Assembly: GCF_019799965.1 (NCBI RefSeq)
Contig: NZ_JABGCJ010000003.1
Coordinates: 62,001-126,000, forward strand
Direction of reading: 5' to 3'
From: Modestobacter italicus
GTDB lineage: Bacteria; Actinomycetota; Actinomycetes; Mycobacteriales; Geodermatophilaceae
Length of the DNA stretch: 64,000 nt
Shown in pieces: positions 17,953 to 26,622 of the stretch; position 1 is the stretch's first letter; every line of letters starts with the position of its first letter. Under the pieces are notes generated by a model that searched no databases, was not told where the DNA came from, and was given only the letters and a program-made list of their open reading frames with translations. A program made the translations under genes and the position numbers.

Positions 17953-18434
17953 GGCTGCCTGCCCTTCGACTGGGCGACCAGCCGGTCGTTGACCGCCTTG
18001 GGCACCAGGGACGAGACGTCACCGCCGAAGCGGGCGATCTGCTTGACCAGGCTGGAGGAGAGGTGGCCGACCTGCGGCGCGGTCGGCACGAACAGCGTCT
18101 CCACCGACGCCAGCTCGCGGTTCATCTGCGCCATCTGCAGCTCGTACTCGAAGTCGCCGACGGCCCGCAGGCCCTTGACGATCACCGGGATGTCCCGGCT
18201 GCGGCAGTAGTCGACCAGCAGGCCCTCGAAGCGGTCGACGACCACGTTGGGCAGCTCGACCACGGCCTCCCGGAGCAGGGCCATCCGCTCGTCGACGTCG
18301 AACAGCCCGGCCTTGCCGGGGTTGACCAGCACCGCCACGACCAGCTCGTCGTAGAGCGCGGCCGCACGCCGGATCACGTCGACATGGCCGTTGGTGACCG
18401 GGTCGAACGAACCGGGACAGACCGCTCGCCTCAC
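17949..18434 (-). CDS. coaD: Phosphopantetheine adenylyltransferase
   Basis: This 161-aa enzyme makes dephospho-CoA from 4'-phosphopantetheine and ATP, the penultimate step of CoA synthesis. It has the nucleotidyltransferase signature [19 protein letters not shown] (TxGH variant NGH, residues 7-25). The substrate loop [21 protein letters not shown] and the C-terminal [20 protein letters not shown] are both conserved. Length is standard. The start overlaps the rsmD stop by four bases, the common rsmD-coaD arrangement. Confidence 0.96.
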   Translation of the reverse strand: MRRAVCPGSFDPVTNGHVDVIRRAAALYDELVVAVLVNPGKAGLFDVDERMALLREAVVELPNVVVDRFEGLLVDYCRSRDIPVIVKGLRAVGDFEYELQMAQMNRELASVETLFVPTAPQVGHLSSSLVKQIARFGGDVSSLVPKAVNDRLVAQSKGRQP

Positions 18435-18985
18435 GAGGAGCGACCGTACCGGAGCACCGCCTCCCCGTAGCGCCGATCACGCAGCCCGACGAGGGGTGTC
18501 GGCCACTCGAAGGCCTCCTCCCGGCTCGACCGCTCCACGACCACCACCGCGTCCGGGGCCAGCCAGCCGCCCTCGGCCAGCGACGTCAGGACGGCGAGCA
18601 CCTCGGTGACCGGGACGGCGTAGGGCGGGTCGGCCAGCACCAGGTCGAAGGCCGCCGGCGCCGCTCCGGCGACCACGGTCGGCACGCTGCCCTGCACGAC
18701 GCGGGCGCCGGGCAGGCCGACGGTCTCGATGTTGCTGCGCAGCACCGGCAGCACGCCGGCGCCGGACTCGACGAAGACCGCCTCGGCCGCACCGCGGCTC
18801 AGCGCCTCCAGCCCGAGCGCACCGGACCCGGCGTACAGGTCGAGCACCCGGGCGCCGTCGAGGTCCAGCAGCGAGCCCAGGGAGTTGAACAGCCCCTCGC
18901 GGGCCCGGTCCCCGGTGGGCCGCACGCCGGCCCGGGGCACCTTCAGCCGCCGTCCACCTGCCACGCCGGCGATCACCCTGGTCAT
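18431..18985 (-). CDS. rsmD: 16S rRNA (guanine(966)-N(2))-methyltransferase RsmD
   Basis: This 184-aa SAM-dependent methyltransferase acts on G966 of 16S rRNA. Motifs are [17 protein letters not shown] at the start, [17 protein letters not shown], the SAM-binding [14 protein letters not shown] (about 46-59) and the catalytic ADPPYA (about 119-124). All are typical. It is coupled to coaD at its 3' end. Upstream lies the hairpin element that follows recG. Confidence 0.95.
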   Translation of the reverse strand: MTRVIAGVAGGRRLKVPRAGVRPTGDRAREGLFNSLGSLLDLDGARVLDLYAGSGALGLEALSRGAAEAVFVESGAGVLPVLRSNIETVGLPGARVVQGSVPTVVAGAAPAAFDLVLADPPYAVPVTEVLAVLTSLAEGGWLAPDAVVVVERSSREEAFEWPTPLVGLRDRRYGEAVLRYGRSS

Positions 18986-19015
18986 GAGGGCAGCTTCGCA
19001 CCGGACCTCGGCACC

Positions 19016-19068
19016 GGCCCCCTGCAGGGGCCCGCCGCGAGCCTGCGAGCGGTGGGGGGCAGGGGGCC
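19016..19068 (-). repeat. Dispersed GC-rich hairpin element, copy B
   Basis: The element lies two bases after the recG stop. Arms GGCCCCCTGC (19016-19025) and GCAGGGGGCC (19059-19068) pair perfectly over 10 bp. The loop contains the shared core AGGGGCCCGCCGCGAGC. It is the same family as the elements at 13795 and 63781. Confidence 0.72.
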
Positions 19069-19070
19069 CT

Positions 19071-21269
19071 TCAAGCCTTCTCCAGGTAGTCGGCGCGCTC
19101 GTCCAGGCTCATCGCGGCCACCGCCGCGGCCAGCTCCGGGTGGTCGGCCAGCCCGCGGCCCTGCTCGACCAGCGCGGTCGCCTCCACCCGGGCCTCGGCG
19201 ATCAGCTGCTCGTCGTCCAGCAGGGACAGCAGGCGCACCCCGGACCGCCGCCCGGACTGGGCGGCGCCGAGCACGTCGCCCTCCCTGCGGGTCTCCAGGT
19301 CCAGCCGGGCCAGCTGGAAGCCGTCGGTGGTCGCCGCGACCGACGCCAGCCGCTGCCCGGTGGCCGAGCTGCTGGGCACCTCGCTGACCAGCAGGCACAG
19401 CCCGGGGTGCTTGCCGCGGGCCACCCGGCCGCGCAGCTGGTGCAGCTGGCTGACGCCGAACCGGTCGGCGTCCATCACCACCATGACGGTGGCGTTCGGC
19501 ACGTCCACGCCGACCTCGACGACGGTGGTGGCGACCAGGACGTCGACCTCGGCGGCGGCGAAGGCCCGCATCCGGGCCTCCTTCTCCTCCGGCGGCATCC
19601 GGCCGTGCAGCACCTCGACCCGCAGCGCCGACAGCGGCCCGGCGCGCAGCGCCTCGGCGACGTCCAGCACGGCCAGCGGCGGGCGCCGGTCGCTGCCGCC
19701 CTTCTCGCTGGGTGGTGCGCCGTCCTCGCCGTCCGGGCCGTCGTCGCCCTTGCCGCCGTCCTCGAGGTCCCCGATCCGCGGGCAGACCACGTAGGCCTGC
19801 CGGCCGGCGGCGACCTCCTCCCGCACCCGGGCCCAGGCGCGGTCCAGCCAGGTCGGCTTCTCCCCCGCCGGCACGACCGAGCTGGACACCCCACCGCGGC
19901 CGGCCGGCAGCTGGCGCAGCGTGGAGGTCTCCAGGTCGCCGTAGACGGTCATCGCCACGGTGCGCGGGATCGGGGTGGCGGTCATCACCAGCACGTGCGG
20001 AGGGCGGTTGCCCTTGGCGCGCAGCGCGTCCCGCTGCTCGACGCCGAACCGGTGCTGCTCGTCGACGACGACCAGCCCGAGGTCGGCGAACTCCACGCCC
20101 TCCTGCAGCAGGGCGTGGGTGCCCACGACGATCCCGGCGCTGCCGTCGGCGACCGCGGCGCGGGCCTCCCGGCGGACGGCGGCCTTCTGCGAGCCGGTGA
20201 GCAGCACCACGCGGGTGCCTGCCGGGTCGCCGTCCAGCTCCCCGGCGCGGCCCAGCGGGCCCAGGACAGCCGCCAGGCTGCGGGCGTGCTGGGCGGCGAG
20301 CACCTCGGTGGGCGCCAGCAGCGCGGCCTGCCCGCCGGCGTCGACGACCTGGGCCATCGCCCGCAACGCCACCACGGTCTTGCCCGATCCCACCTCGCCC
20401 TGCAGCAGCCGGTTCATCGGCTGCTCGCGGGCGAGCTCGGCGGCCAGCTCGTCGCCGACCGCACGCTGGCCGTCGGTCAGCGAGAACGGCAGCGCGGCGT
20501 CGACGGCGTCCAGCAGTCCACCGCTGCGGCGCGGCCGGGCGATGCCGGGTTCCAGCGCCGCGGCCCGGCGGCGGGCGGCGAGCGTGGCCTGCAGCACCAG
20601 GGCCTCGTCCCACTTGAGCCGCTCGTCGGCCTCGTCGACCTGCTCGGTGGACTCCGGCCGGTGCTTGTACCGCAGCGCGGTGGCCAGGCCCACCAGCCCG
20701 TGCCGCTGCCGCACCGCGGCCGGGATCGGGTCGTCGAGGGCCTGCTCCAGCGACCGCGGGTCGTCCAGCAGCAGCTTCACCGACTTCTGGATCACCCAGC
20801 TGGAGACGTCCTTGCTGGCCGGGTAGATCGGCACCAGGGCCCGCGCCCAGTCGCCGTCGTCGTCGCCGCTCATCAGGTGGCAGTCGGGGTGACTGAACTG
20901 CAGGTCGCCCTGCCACTTGCCGACCGTGCCGGCGAACAGGCCCCAGGCGCCGACGTCGAGCCGGGCGTGCCGGGAGTTGAAGAAGACCAGGCGCATGCTG
21001 CCGGCGCCGTCGCCCACGGTGACCTCGGTGAGCATGCCGCGCCGCTGCCGCATCGGCCGGGTGCTCACCTTCTTGACCTGGGCCAGCACGGTCACCCGGT
21101 CGCCGACCTCCAGCCCGTCGAGCCGGGTCATCTCCCCCCGCTGGGCGTAGCGCCGCGGGTAGTGCCGCAGCAGGTCGCGCACCGTGTGCAGGGACAGCTG
21201 GTCGGCCATGACCTTGGCGGTCTTCGGGCCGAGCACCCTGGTCAGGGGCGTGTCCATGGACATGGCCAT
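19071..21269 (-). CDS. recG: ATP-dependent DNA helicase RecG
   Basis: This 732-aa fork-reversal helicase acts in recombination and replication restart. The N-terminal wedge/OB region includes LLRHYPRRYAQRGEM and VTVLAQVKKVSTRPM. The helicase core has GEVGSGKTVVALRAM (Walker A, about 290), VVVDEQHRFGVEQR, TATPIPRT and the C-terminal QLHQLRGRVARG. A Gly/Asp-rich low-complexity insertion (DLEDGGKGDDGPDGEDGAPP) sits in the second motor domain, as in other actinobacterial RecG. Three ATGs (21269, 21263, 21257) lie close together. I take the first, which shares a base with the preceding stop. Confidence 0.95.
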   Translation of the reverse strand: MAMSMDTPLTRVLGPKTAKVMADQLSLHTVRDLLRHYPRRYAQRGEMTRLDGLEVGDRVTVLAQVKKVSTRPMRQRRGMLTEVTVGDGAGSMRLVFFNSRHARLDVGAWGLFAGTVGKWQGDLQFSHPDCHLMSGDDDGDWARALVPIYPASKDVSSWVIQKSVKLLLDDPRSLEQALDDPIPAAVRQRHGLVGLATALRYKHRPESTEQVDEADERLKWDEALVLQATLAARRRAAALEPGIARPRRSGGLLDAVDAALPFSLTDGQRAVGDELAAELAREQPMNRLLQGEVGSGKTVVALRAMAQVVDAGGQAALLAPTEVLAAQHARSLAAVLGPLGRAGELDGDPAGTRVVLLTGSQKAAVRREARAAVADGSAGIVVGTHALLQEGVEFADLGLVVVDEQHRFGVEQRDALRAKGNRPPHVLVMTATPIPRTVAMTVYGDLETSTLRQLPAGRGGVSSSVVPAGEKPTWLDRAWARVREEVAAGRQAYVVCPRIGDLEDGGKGDDGPDGEDGAPPSEKGGSDRRPPLAVLDVAEALRAGPLSALRVEVLHGRMPPEEKEARMRAFAAAEVDVLVATTVVEVGVDVPNATVMVVMDADRFGVSQLHQLRGRVARGKHPGLCLLVSEVPSSSATGQRLASVAATTDGFQLARLDLETRREGDVLGAAQSGRRSGVRLLSLLDDEQLIAEARVEATALVEQGRGLADHPELAAAVAAMSLDERADYLEKA

Positions 21270-22894
21270 CACTCGACCCCGATCAGCAACGGCACCGCCC
21301 CGGCGCCGCCGGCGTAGCGGACCACCTCGACGGTGGGGTGCACCGCGGCGAGGTGGCCGCAGACGGCGTCCCCGAGGGCCTGGTCCGGCGCGGTCTCCCC
21401 CACGACCACGGTGGCCATCTCCCCACCGGCGGACAGCAGCCGGTCGAGCAGGTCTCGGGCGACCGCGGCCAGGTCGGCGCCGATGACCACGACGTCGCCC
21501 TCCGCGCTGCCCAGCACGTCGCCGGGGCGGCACCGGCCGGCCGAGGTGAGCGCCTCCTGCTCGGCGAGGGTGACCTCGGCCCAGCGGGTGGCGGCCGCGG
21601 CCTCGGCCATCGCGATGACGTCGTCGCCGAAGCGCCGGGCCGGGTCGGCGACGGCCAGCGCGGCCATGCCCTGCACGGCCGAACGGGTCGGGACGACGAC
21701 CACGTCACGCCCGGCCTCCCGGGCCCGGTCGGCGGCGCGGGCGGTGACCGCGGTGACCTCGATGTGGTTGGGCAGCAGCACGACCTGCTCGGCGCCGGTC
21801 GCCAGCACGGTCTGCAGGACGGCGTCCTCGTCGACCTGGTCGACCGCGGCGGTGAGCACGGTGACCCCCTCGGCGGTGAAGAGGTCGGCCAGCCCGGCCG
21901 AGCAGGCCAGCGCCACCACGGCGCGCGCGCCGGGGACGGCGGCCGGGGCGCGCACCGGCGCCAGCGGGGTCACCGAGATCCGGTGCGGGCGGCCCGCCTC
22001 GATACCGGCCTCGACCGCGGCACCGACGTCGTGCACGTGGACGTGGACGTTCCACTCCCGGCCGCCGGGGGTGTCGACCCCCACCACGACCAGGCAGTCG
22101 CCGAGCTCGGCCAGCCGCGTCCGCAGACGGGCGACCGCCGCCTCGTCGGAGTCGGCGAGGAGGAACTGCACCTCGCTGCCCGGCCCGGCCGGCGGCGCGG
22201 CGGGCGGGGGGACCGTGGACCGCCGGGGGCGGGACGGCCGGGCGCTCAGCGCGGGCCGGACCGGGACGTCGCCGGTGACCGTGCCCACGAGCGCGTCGAG
22301 CACCAGGCACCAGCCCGCGCCCCCGGCGTCGACCACGCCGGCGTCGCGCAGGGCGTCCAGCTGCCCGGTGGTGGCGTGCAGCGCGGTGACCGCCCCGTCG
22401 GCGGCGGCCCGGACGACGTCGGCCAGCGCCGTCCGGCCCTCGGCGACCGCGGCGGCGGCCGCCTCGGCACCGGCCCGCGCGACGGTGAGGAACGTGCCCT
22501 CCTCCGGGTCGGCGACCGCGGTGTAGGCGGTCCGGGACGCGCTGGTCATGGCGGCGGCGAGCACCGGCCCGTCCACGGCCCGCCCGTCCGCGGCAGCGGC
22601 GGTGACGCCGTCGGCCAGGCCGCTCAGCAGCTGGGCCAGGATCGCCCCGGAGTTGCCGCGGGCGCCGAGCACCGCGCCGCGGGCGAGCACTGCCCACGCC
22701 GGCTCTGCCGCGCCGGCGGCCTCGCGCAGGGCCTCGTCGCCGGCCTGCGCGGTCATCAGCAGGTTGATCCCGGTGTCCCCGTCGGGCACCGGGAAGACGT
22801 TGAGCTCGTCGAGCCGGCCGCGGGCGGTGGTCAGCGCAGCGACGACGGCCCGGCTCCATCGCCCGACCGCGGCCTCGTCCAGCGCCTCCAGCAC
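21269..22894 (-). CDS. DAK2/DegV-linked fatty acid kinase subunit A-like protein
   Basis: This protein of about 541 aa has an N-terminal DhaL/DAK2 kinase domain (about 10-205) with ELNVFPVPDGDTGINLLMTAQAG, ARGNSGAILAQLLSG and AGGAGWCLVLDAL. A C-terminal region of FakA type (about 250-541) includes VVLLPNHIEVTAV. The family binds ATP and, with a FakB/DegV fatty-acid carrier, phosphorylates fatty acids. No fakB is in the window. The GTG at 22894 is the first start compatible with the domain, but it lacks a Shine-Dalgarno. Conserved adjacency to recG and rpmB supports orthology with the mycobacterial Rv2974c/Rv2975c region. Confidence 0.86.
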   Translation of the reverse strand: MLEALDEAAVGRWSRAVVAALTTARGRLDELNVFPVPDGDTGINLLMTAQAGDEALREAAGAAEPAWAVLARGAVLGARGNSGAILAQLLSGLADGVTAAAADGRAVDGPVLAAAMTSASRTAYTAVADPEEGTFLTVARAGAEAAAAAVAEGRTALADVVRAAADGAVTALHATTGQLDALRDAGVVDAGGAGWCLVLDALVGTVTGDVPVRPALSARPSRPRRSTVPPPAAPPAGPGSEVQFLLADSDEAAVARLRTRLAELGDCLVVVGVDTPGGREWNVHVHVHDVGAAVEAGIEAGRPHRISVTPLAPVRAPAAVPGARAVVALACSAGLADLFTAEGVTVLTAAVDQVDEDAVLQTVLATGAEQVVLLPNHIEVTAVTARAADRAREAGRDVVVVPTRSAVQGMAALAVADPARRFGDDVIAMAEAAAATRWAEVTLAEQEALTSAGRCRPGDVLGSAEGDVVVIGADLAAVARDLLDRLLSAGGEMATVVVGETAPDQALGDAVCGHLAAVHPTVEVVRYAGGAGAVPLLIGVE

Positions 22895-22977
22895 GTCCGG
22901 GACGGTACCGGGGGCTCCGGACAGGACGCCGATCCGACCGCTCGCGCCGGGCCCGGGGGCCGCGCGACCGGGGCGGT

Positions 22978-23007
22978 CTGACAGTCGGCTCGGGGACGGG
23001 TTACAGT
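22978..23007 (+). promoter_or_regulatory. Candidate sigma-A-type promoter for rpmB
   Basis: CTGACA (-35, 22978-22983) and TACAGT (-10, 23002-23007) are separated by 18 bases. It faces rpmB and leaves an untranslated leader of about 110 bases. The leader holds no obvious riboswitch. Confidence 0.5.
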
Positions 23008-23121
23008 GTTGCCCAGCGTGTGCCTGGCTGGGCCGTGTCCTGGGGTCGTCGAGACCCCCGGTCGCCCGCCGAGCACCGCGACCTGACTTCAGCTGGACCA
23101 ATTCTCTGGGAGTGATCGACC

Positions 23122-23313
23122 GTGGCTGCCGTGTGCGACGTGTGTGGCAAGGGCCCCGGTTTCGGCATGTCGGTGTCCCACTCGCACCGCCGTACGCCGC
23201 GCCGTTGGAACCCGAACATCCAGTCCGTGCGGGCGGCCCTGACCGGCGGTGGCCGGCAGCGCATCAACGCCTGCACCTCCTGCATCCGCGCGGGCAAGGT
23301 CGCCCGGGGCTGA
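23122..23313 (+). CDS. rpmB: 50S ribosomal protein L28
   Basis: This 63-aa protein is MAAVCDVCGKGPGFGMSVSH... with RRWNPNIQSVRA, typical of L28. The two CxxC pairs (CDVC near the start, CTSC near the end) form a zinc ribbon, so it is the zinc-binding form. The GTG start aligns with the family N-terminus (first residues MAAVC). It is divergent from the DAK2 gene and closed by a good terminator. Confidence 0.97.
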   Translation: MAAVCDVCGKGPGFGMSVSHSHRRTPRRWNPNIQSVRAALTGGGRQRINACTSCIRAGKVARG

Positions 23314-23364
23314 CGCCCCGGCGCTCTCCGGCGCTGACGCACCACCCCCGCCCCGGCGGGACCG

Positions 23365-23398
23365 AAGACCCCGGCGGTCACCCGACCACCGGGGTCTT
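23365..23398. terminator. Terminator after rpmB, probably bidirectional
   Basis: AAGACCCCGG (23365-23374) pairs with CCGGGGTCTT (23389-23398), a perfect 10-bp stem with a 14-base loop and short T/A flanks on both sides. It sits between the convergent rpmB and cytidylate-kinase-like genes. Confidence 0.75.
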
Positions 23399-23435
23399 TC
23401 GTGTGCCCAGCGACCGGTCGGTCGGCTGACCGCGA

Positions 23436-24065
23436 TCAGGCCGCGCCGATCCCCCGCGCGCGGGCGGCGGTGACCACGAGGTCGACCACCGTGTCGTGCG
23501 GGAGCACGGTCGAGTCGGCCACCAGGTGGTAGTGCCGGGACTCGGCCGGGTCGCACCGGTAGAAGTGCCGGACGTAGGCCACCCGGGCCCGGTCGGCGGC
23601 GTCCCGCTCCCGGCGCACCTCCTCCACCGGCCGGCCCAGGTGCGCGACGGCGGCGGCCAGCCGCCGGTCCGGCGCGCCGTCCAGCCGCACGTGCAGCACG
23701 TCGGGCCGGTCGCGCAGCACCATCGCCGCTGCCCGGCCCAGCACCACTCCCCCGGGCCCTGCGGCGATCTCACCGAGCACCCGCTCGGTCTGGTCGCGGT
23801 AGGCCCGCTCGTCGGGCAGCGTCGAGGTGGGCAGCACCCCGCCCACCGGGTCGGGCATGGTGCCCAGCGAGGTCACCAGCCGCCACAGCCCACGGGTGAC
23901 CGTCTCGTCGTTGGCCTCCGCCTCGGCGACGGGGACCCCCAGCCGGCCGGCCACCTGCGCCGGGATGACCCGGTCGTGGAACGGCAGGCCGAGCCGCGCG
24001 GCCACCGCGGGGGCGATCTCGGCCCCGCCCGCGCCGAAGGACGCCGAGACGGTCACGACGCCCAT
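23436..24065 (-). CDS. Cytidylate kinase-like P-loop protein
   Basis: This 209-aa protein has the cytidylate-kinase-like family pattern MGVVTVSASFGAGGAEIAPAVAARLGLPFHDR, a degenerate P-loop (SxGAGG in place of GxxGxGK), then VLGRAAAMVLRD and LHVRLDGAPDRR as in that family. True Cmk genes have GPSGSGKST, so this is probably a paralogous kinase of unknown substrate, not Cmk. The ATG overlaps the GNAT gene by 13 bases, which suggests that thiL, GNAT and this gene form one transcript. Confidence 0.8.
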   Translation of the reverse strand: MGVVTVSASFGAGGAEIAPAVAARLGLPFHDRVIPAQVAGRLGVPVAEAEANDETVTRGLWRLVTSLGTMPDPVGGVLPTSTLPDERAYRDQTERVLGEIAAGPGGVVLGRAAAMVLRDRPDVLHVRLDGAPDRRLAAAVAHLGRPVEEVRRERDAADRARVAYVRHFYRCDPAESRHYHLVADSTVLPHDTVVDLVVTAARARGIGAA

Positions 24066-24598
24066 GCGTCCTCCTCCTGCCCACCGGAGGGCTCCCCGTC
24101 CAGCAGCTCCTTGCCGAGGAACACCGCCTCGGGTGAGTCGGCGTAGATGCCGTACCCGGGCACCGGGACGTACCCGGCCCGCTCGTAGAGCGCCAGCGCC
24201 TCCGGCTGCCGGTCCCCGGAGTTCAGCAGCAGCCGCCGGTGACCGGCGGCCGCGGCCGTGCGCTCCAGCTCGGCCAGCAGCAGGGCGGCCAGGCCGCGCC
24301 GGCGGAAGGTGGGCTCGACGTACATCCGCTTGAGCTCGACCGCGCTGCCGTCCGCCCGCCGCTCGTGCACCCGCCAGCCTCCGCAGCCGGCCGGCGCCCC
24401 GTCGACCTCGGCGACGAGGAACAGCCCCTGCGGTGGGGAGAACTCGGCCGGGTCGACGACCGCGGCGTCCCGGCCGCCGTAGCGCACCACGTACTCCTGC
24501 TGCACCCGTTCGATCAGGTGCTGGGCCACCGGGTCGGCGTACCCGACCGGGCGCAGGGTGACCGACCCGGCCGGGGTGGGCTCAGCCGAAGTGGACAT
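24053..24598 (-). CDS. GNAT-family N-acetyltransferase
   Basis: This 181-aa acetyltransferase transfers acetyl from acetyl-CoA to an unknown amine. The core runs about 60-155: GCGGWRVHE, LKRMYVEPTFRRRGLAALLLAELE (acetyl-CoA pyrophosphate loop RRRGLA) and LLNSGDRQPEALALYERAGYVPV (motif B). The ATG at 24598 lies within the 3' end of thiL (17-base overlap). The C-terminus overlaps the kinase-like gene by 13 bases. Such long overlaps imply coupled translation. Confidence 0.86.
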   Translation of the reverse strand: MSTSAEPTPAGSVTLRPVGYADPVAQHLIERVQQEYVVRYGGRDAAVVDPAEFSPPQGLFLVAEVDGAPAGCGGWRVHERRADGSAVELKRMYVEPTFRRRGLAALLLAELERTAAAAGHRRLLLNSGDRQPEALALYERAGYVPVPGYGIYADSPEAVFLGKELLDGEPSGGQEEDAWAS

Positions 24599-25622
24599 GA
24601 CCGGTGCCCTCCCCCAGGTCCGCCGCCACCTGCGCGGCCGGCACCCCGTCCACCCGCACACCCGGTCCCTCGTCGTCGATCTCGCGCACGACGCCGATCG
24701 TCGTCCATCCCGCCGGCAGCTGGGCAGCCGGTGGGAAGGTCGCCACGAGGGCGTGGTCCTCGCCCCCGGTGAGCACCCAGGCCATCGGGTCCCCGCCCAG
24801 GGCGGCGGCGACCTGCGGGAGCGGACCGGTGGCCTGGACGAACCCACGCTCCAGCGCGCCGCGGTCCAGGTCGACCAGGACGCCGCTGTCGGTGGCCAGG
24901 TGGCCGACGTCGGCCAGCAGCCCGTCGCTGGTGTCGCACATGGCGGTGGCCCCGGCGTCGGCGGCGGCCGGGCCGGCGGCGTAGGGCGGGGTGGGCCGGC
25001 GGTGCGCGGCGACGGCCGCGGCCGGCGCGGTGAAGCCGCGGCGCAGCACGGCCAGCCCACAGGCCGACCAGCCCAGCCGTCCGGCGACCGCGACGACGTC
25101 CCCGGGCCGGGCTCCACCGCGGGTGACCGGAGCCCGGCCGCCCAGGTCGCCCAGCGCGGTCACCGACAGCACGACCGCGGCGGAGTCGGGGGCGCTGGCC
25201 GAGGTGTCCCCGCCGACCACGGCCGCGCCGAACGGCGCGCACTCGGCGGCCATGCCGGTGGCCACGCCCTCCAGCCAGGTCGCCGGGGTGTCCGCGGGGC
25301 AGGCCAACCCGACCAGCAGCGCGGTGGGCACGGCGCCCATGGCCGCGATGTCGGCCAGGTTGGCGGCGGCGGCCTTGTGCCCGACGTCCTCCGCCGAGGA
25401 CCAGTTCCGGCGGAAGTGCCGGCCCTCCACCAGGACGTCGGTGCAGGCCACCACCCGGCCGTCCGGTGTGCGGACCACCGCGGCGTCGTCGCCGGGGCCC
25501 ACCTCCGCCAGCGCGGCGGAGCCCGAGCGGGCCACCACCCGGGCGATGACGCCGAACTCGCCGACCGCGGCGACGCTGTCGTCAGCGCCGGCCGGGGGCA
25601 GCGGCGGCCGCGCCCGAGTCAC
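24582..25622 (-). CDS. thiL: Thiamine-monophosphate kinase
   Basis: This 346-aa enzyme phosphorylates thiamine monophosphate to thiamine pyrophosphate, the last step of TPP synthesis. Motifs are VGEFGVIARV, GPGDDAAVVRTPDGR (Mg-ATP Asp pair), TDVLVEGRHF, GHKAAAANLADIAAMGAVPTA, CDTSDGLLADVGHL and VLTGGEDHALVATFP. The GTG at 25622 has CGGAG about eight bases upstream. A longer frame upstream is non-coding. Its M. tuberculosis counterpart (Rv2977c) has the same ddl/DUF3515 neighbours. Confidence 0.94.
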   Translation of the reverse strand: MTRARPPLPPAGADDSVAAVGEFGVIARVVARSGSAALAEVGPGDDAAVVRTPDGRVVACTDVLVEGRHFRRNWSSAEDVGHKAAAANLADIAAMGAVPTALLVGLACPADTPATWLEGVATGMAAECAPFGAAVVGGDTSASAPDSAAVVLSVTALGDLGGRAPVTRGGARPGDVVAVAGRLGWSACGLAVLRRGFTAPAAAVAAHRRPTPPYAAGPAAADAGATAMCDTSDGLLADVGHLATDSGVLVDLDRGALERGFVQATGPLPQVAAALGGDPMAWVLTGGEDHALVATFPPAAQLPAGWTTIGVVREIDDEGPGVRVDGVPAAQVAADLGEGTGHVHFG

Positions 25623-25744
25623 GAGCGGCTCCGCGCCGCTGGGGTACGTTGCCGGTCGGCCCGCTGCACGGCAGGCCGGTCGCACCCCCAGCCGTCGCCG
25701 GCGCGGCCGCCGGCGTCGAGGCACTGCCCGAGGAAGGTCAACCC

Positions 25745-25978
25745 GTGGTCCACGCCTACATCCTGATCCAGACCGAAGTCGGCAAGGCAGCCGCGGTCGC
25801 CGCGAGCATCAGCGAGATCGCCGGCGTGACCAAGGCCGAGGACGTCACCGGCCCCTACGACGTCATCGTGCGGGCCGAGGCCAACACCGTCGACGAGCTC
25901 GGCCGGCTGGTCGTCGCGCGGGTGCAGTCGGTCGACGGCATCACCCGCACGCTGACCTGCCCCGTCGTCAACATCTGA
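25745..25978 (+). CDS. Stand-alone Lrp/AsnC effector-binding domain protein
   Basis: This 77-aa protein consists only of the RAM (regulation of amino acid metabolism) domain: MVHAYILIQTEVGKAAAVAASISEIAGVTKAEDVTGPYDVIVRAEANTVDELGRLV in outline, ending VDGITRTLTCPVV. There is no helix-turn-helix. Such proteins form ring assemblies that bind amino acids and may modulate full Lrp regulators. The GTG at 25745 is preceded by AGGAAGG at good spacing and is clearly better than the in-frame upstream start at 25649. It diverges from thiL. Confidence 0.88.
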   Translation: MVHAYILIQTEVGKAAAVAASISEIAGVTKAEDVTGPYDVIVRAEANTVDELGRLVVARVQSVDGITRTLTCPVVNI

Positions 25979-26048
25979 GCCGCTGAGCACCGCAGCCCCC
26001 GACCAGCCGACCGGTCGGCCCCCGGCGGACCCCCTGCGCCGTGCGGCG

Positions 26049-26600
26049 GTGATCGCCACCGCGGTGCTGGTGCCCCTGGTCGTCGTCCTGCTCGTGCTGG
26101 TCAACATGGTGGGGCGCGACGACGACGCCGAGGGCGACGACCAGGTCGTCGACGTGGCCGGGACGCCGTCCGCCCCGCGCGGCGACCTGCCCCCCGTCGA
26201 GGTCGACACCCCGGCGGTCACCCCGGCCGCCGAGCTGGCCTGCCCGGTCCTGATGGCCCAGCTGCCGCTGGAGCTGGCGGGTGAGACCTCGCGGATGGTC
26301 GACTCCGACAGCCTCTTCGCCTACGCCTGGGGCGACCCGGCCACCGTGCTGGTCTGCGGGGTCGAGCCGCCGCCGGGCTACGTCGTGGGCGGGCCGTCGA
26401 CCTTCCTCGTCTCCGGCGTCGAGTGGTTCGTCGACACCACCGACCCGGACACCTACGTCTGGACGACGGTCGACCGCAACGTGCCGGTGCAGGTGCGGGT
26501 GCCCGCCACCGCCGACAGCGCCGCGCCGACCGCGCTCAGCCCGATCATCGGCACGTCGATCCCGTACGTGGCGCCGACGCCGGCGCCGACCACCGACTGA
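26049..26600 (+). CDS. DUF3515 family membrane-anchored protein
   Basis: This 183-aa protein has an N-terminal hydrophobic helix (MIATAVLVPLVVVLLVLVNMVG) and an extracellular domain. Cys and Trp/Tyr-rich blocks SLFAYAWGDPATVLVCGVEPPPGY and VSGVEWFVDTTDPDTYVWTTVDR are the DUF3515 pattern. Function is unknown. The gene is conserved beside ddl (Rv2980 in M. tuberculosis). The GTG at 26049 begins the helix directly. The frame is open upstream to a CTG at 25983, so up to 22 more residues are possible. Confidence 0.82.
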   Translation: MIATAVLVPLVVVLLVLVNMVGRDDDAEGDDQVVDVAGTPSAPRGDLPPVEVDTPAVTPAAELACPVLMAQLPLELAGETSRMVDSDSLFAYAWGDPATVLVCGVEPPPGYVVGGPSTFLVSGVEWFVDTTDPDTYVWTTVDRNVPVQVRVPATADSAAPTALSPIIGTSIPYVAPTPAPTTD

Positions 26601-26622
26601 CGAAGGCCGCCCGTGCCCTCCG

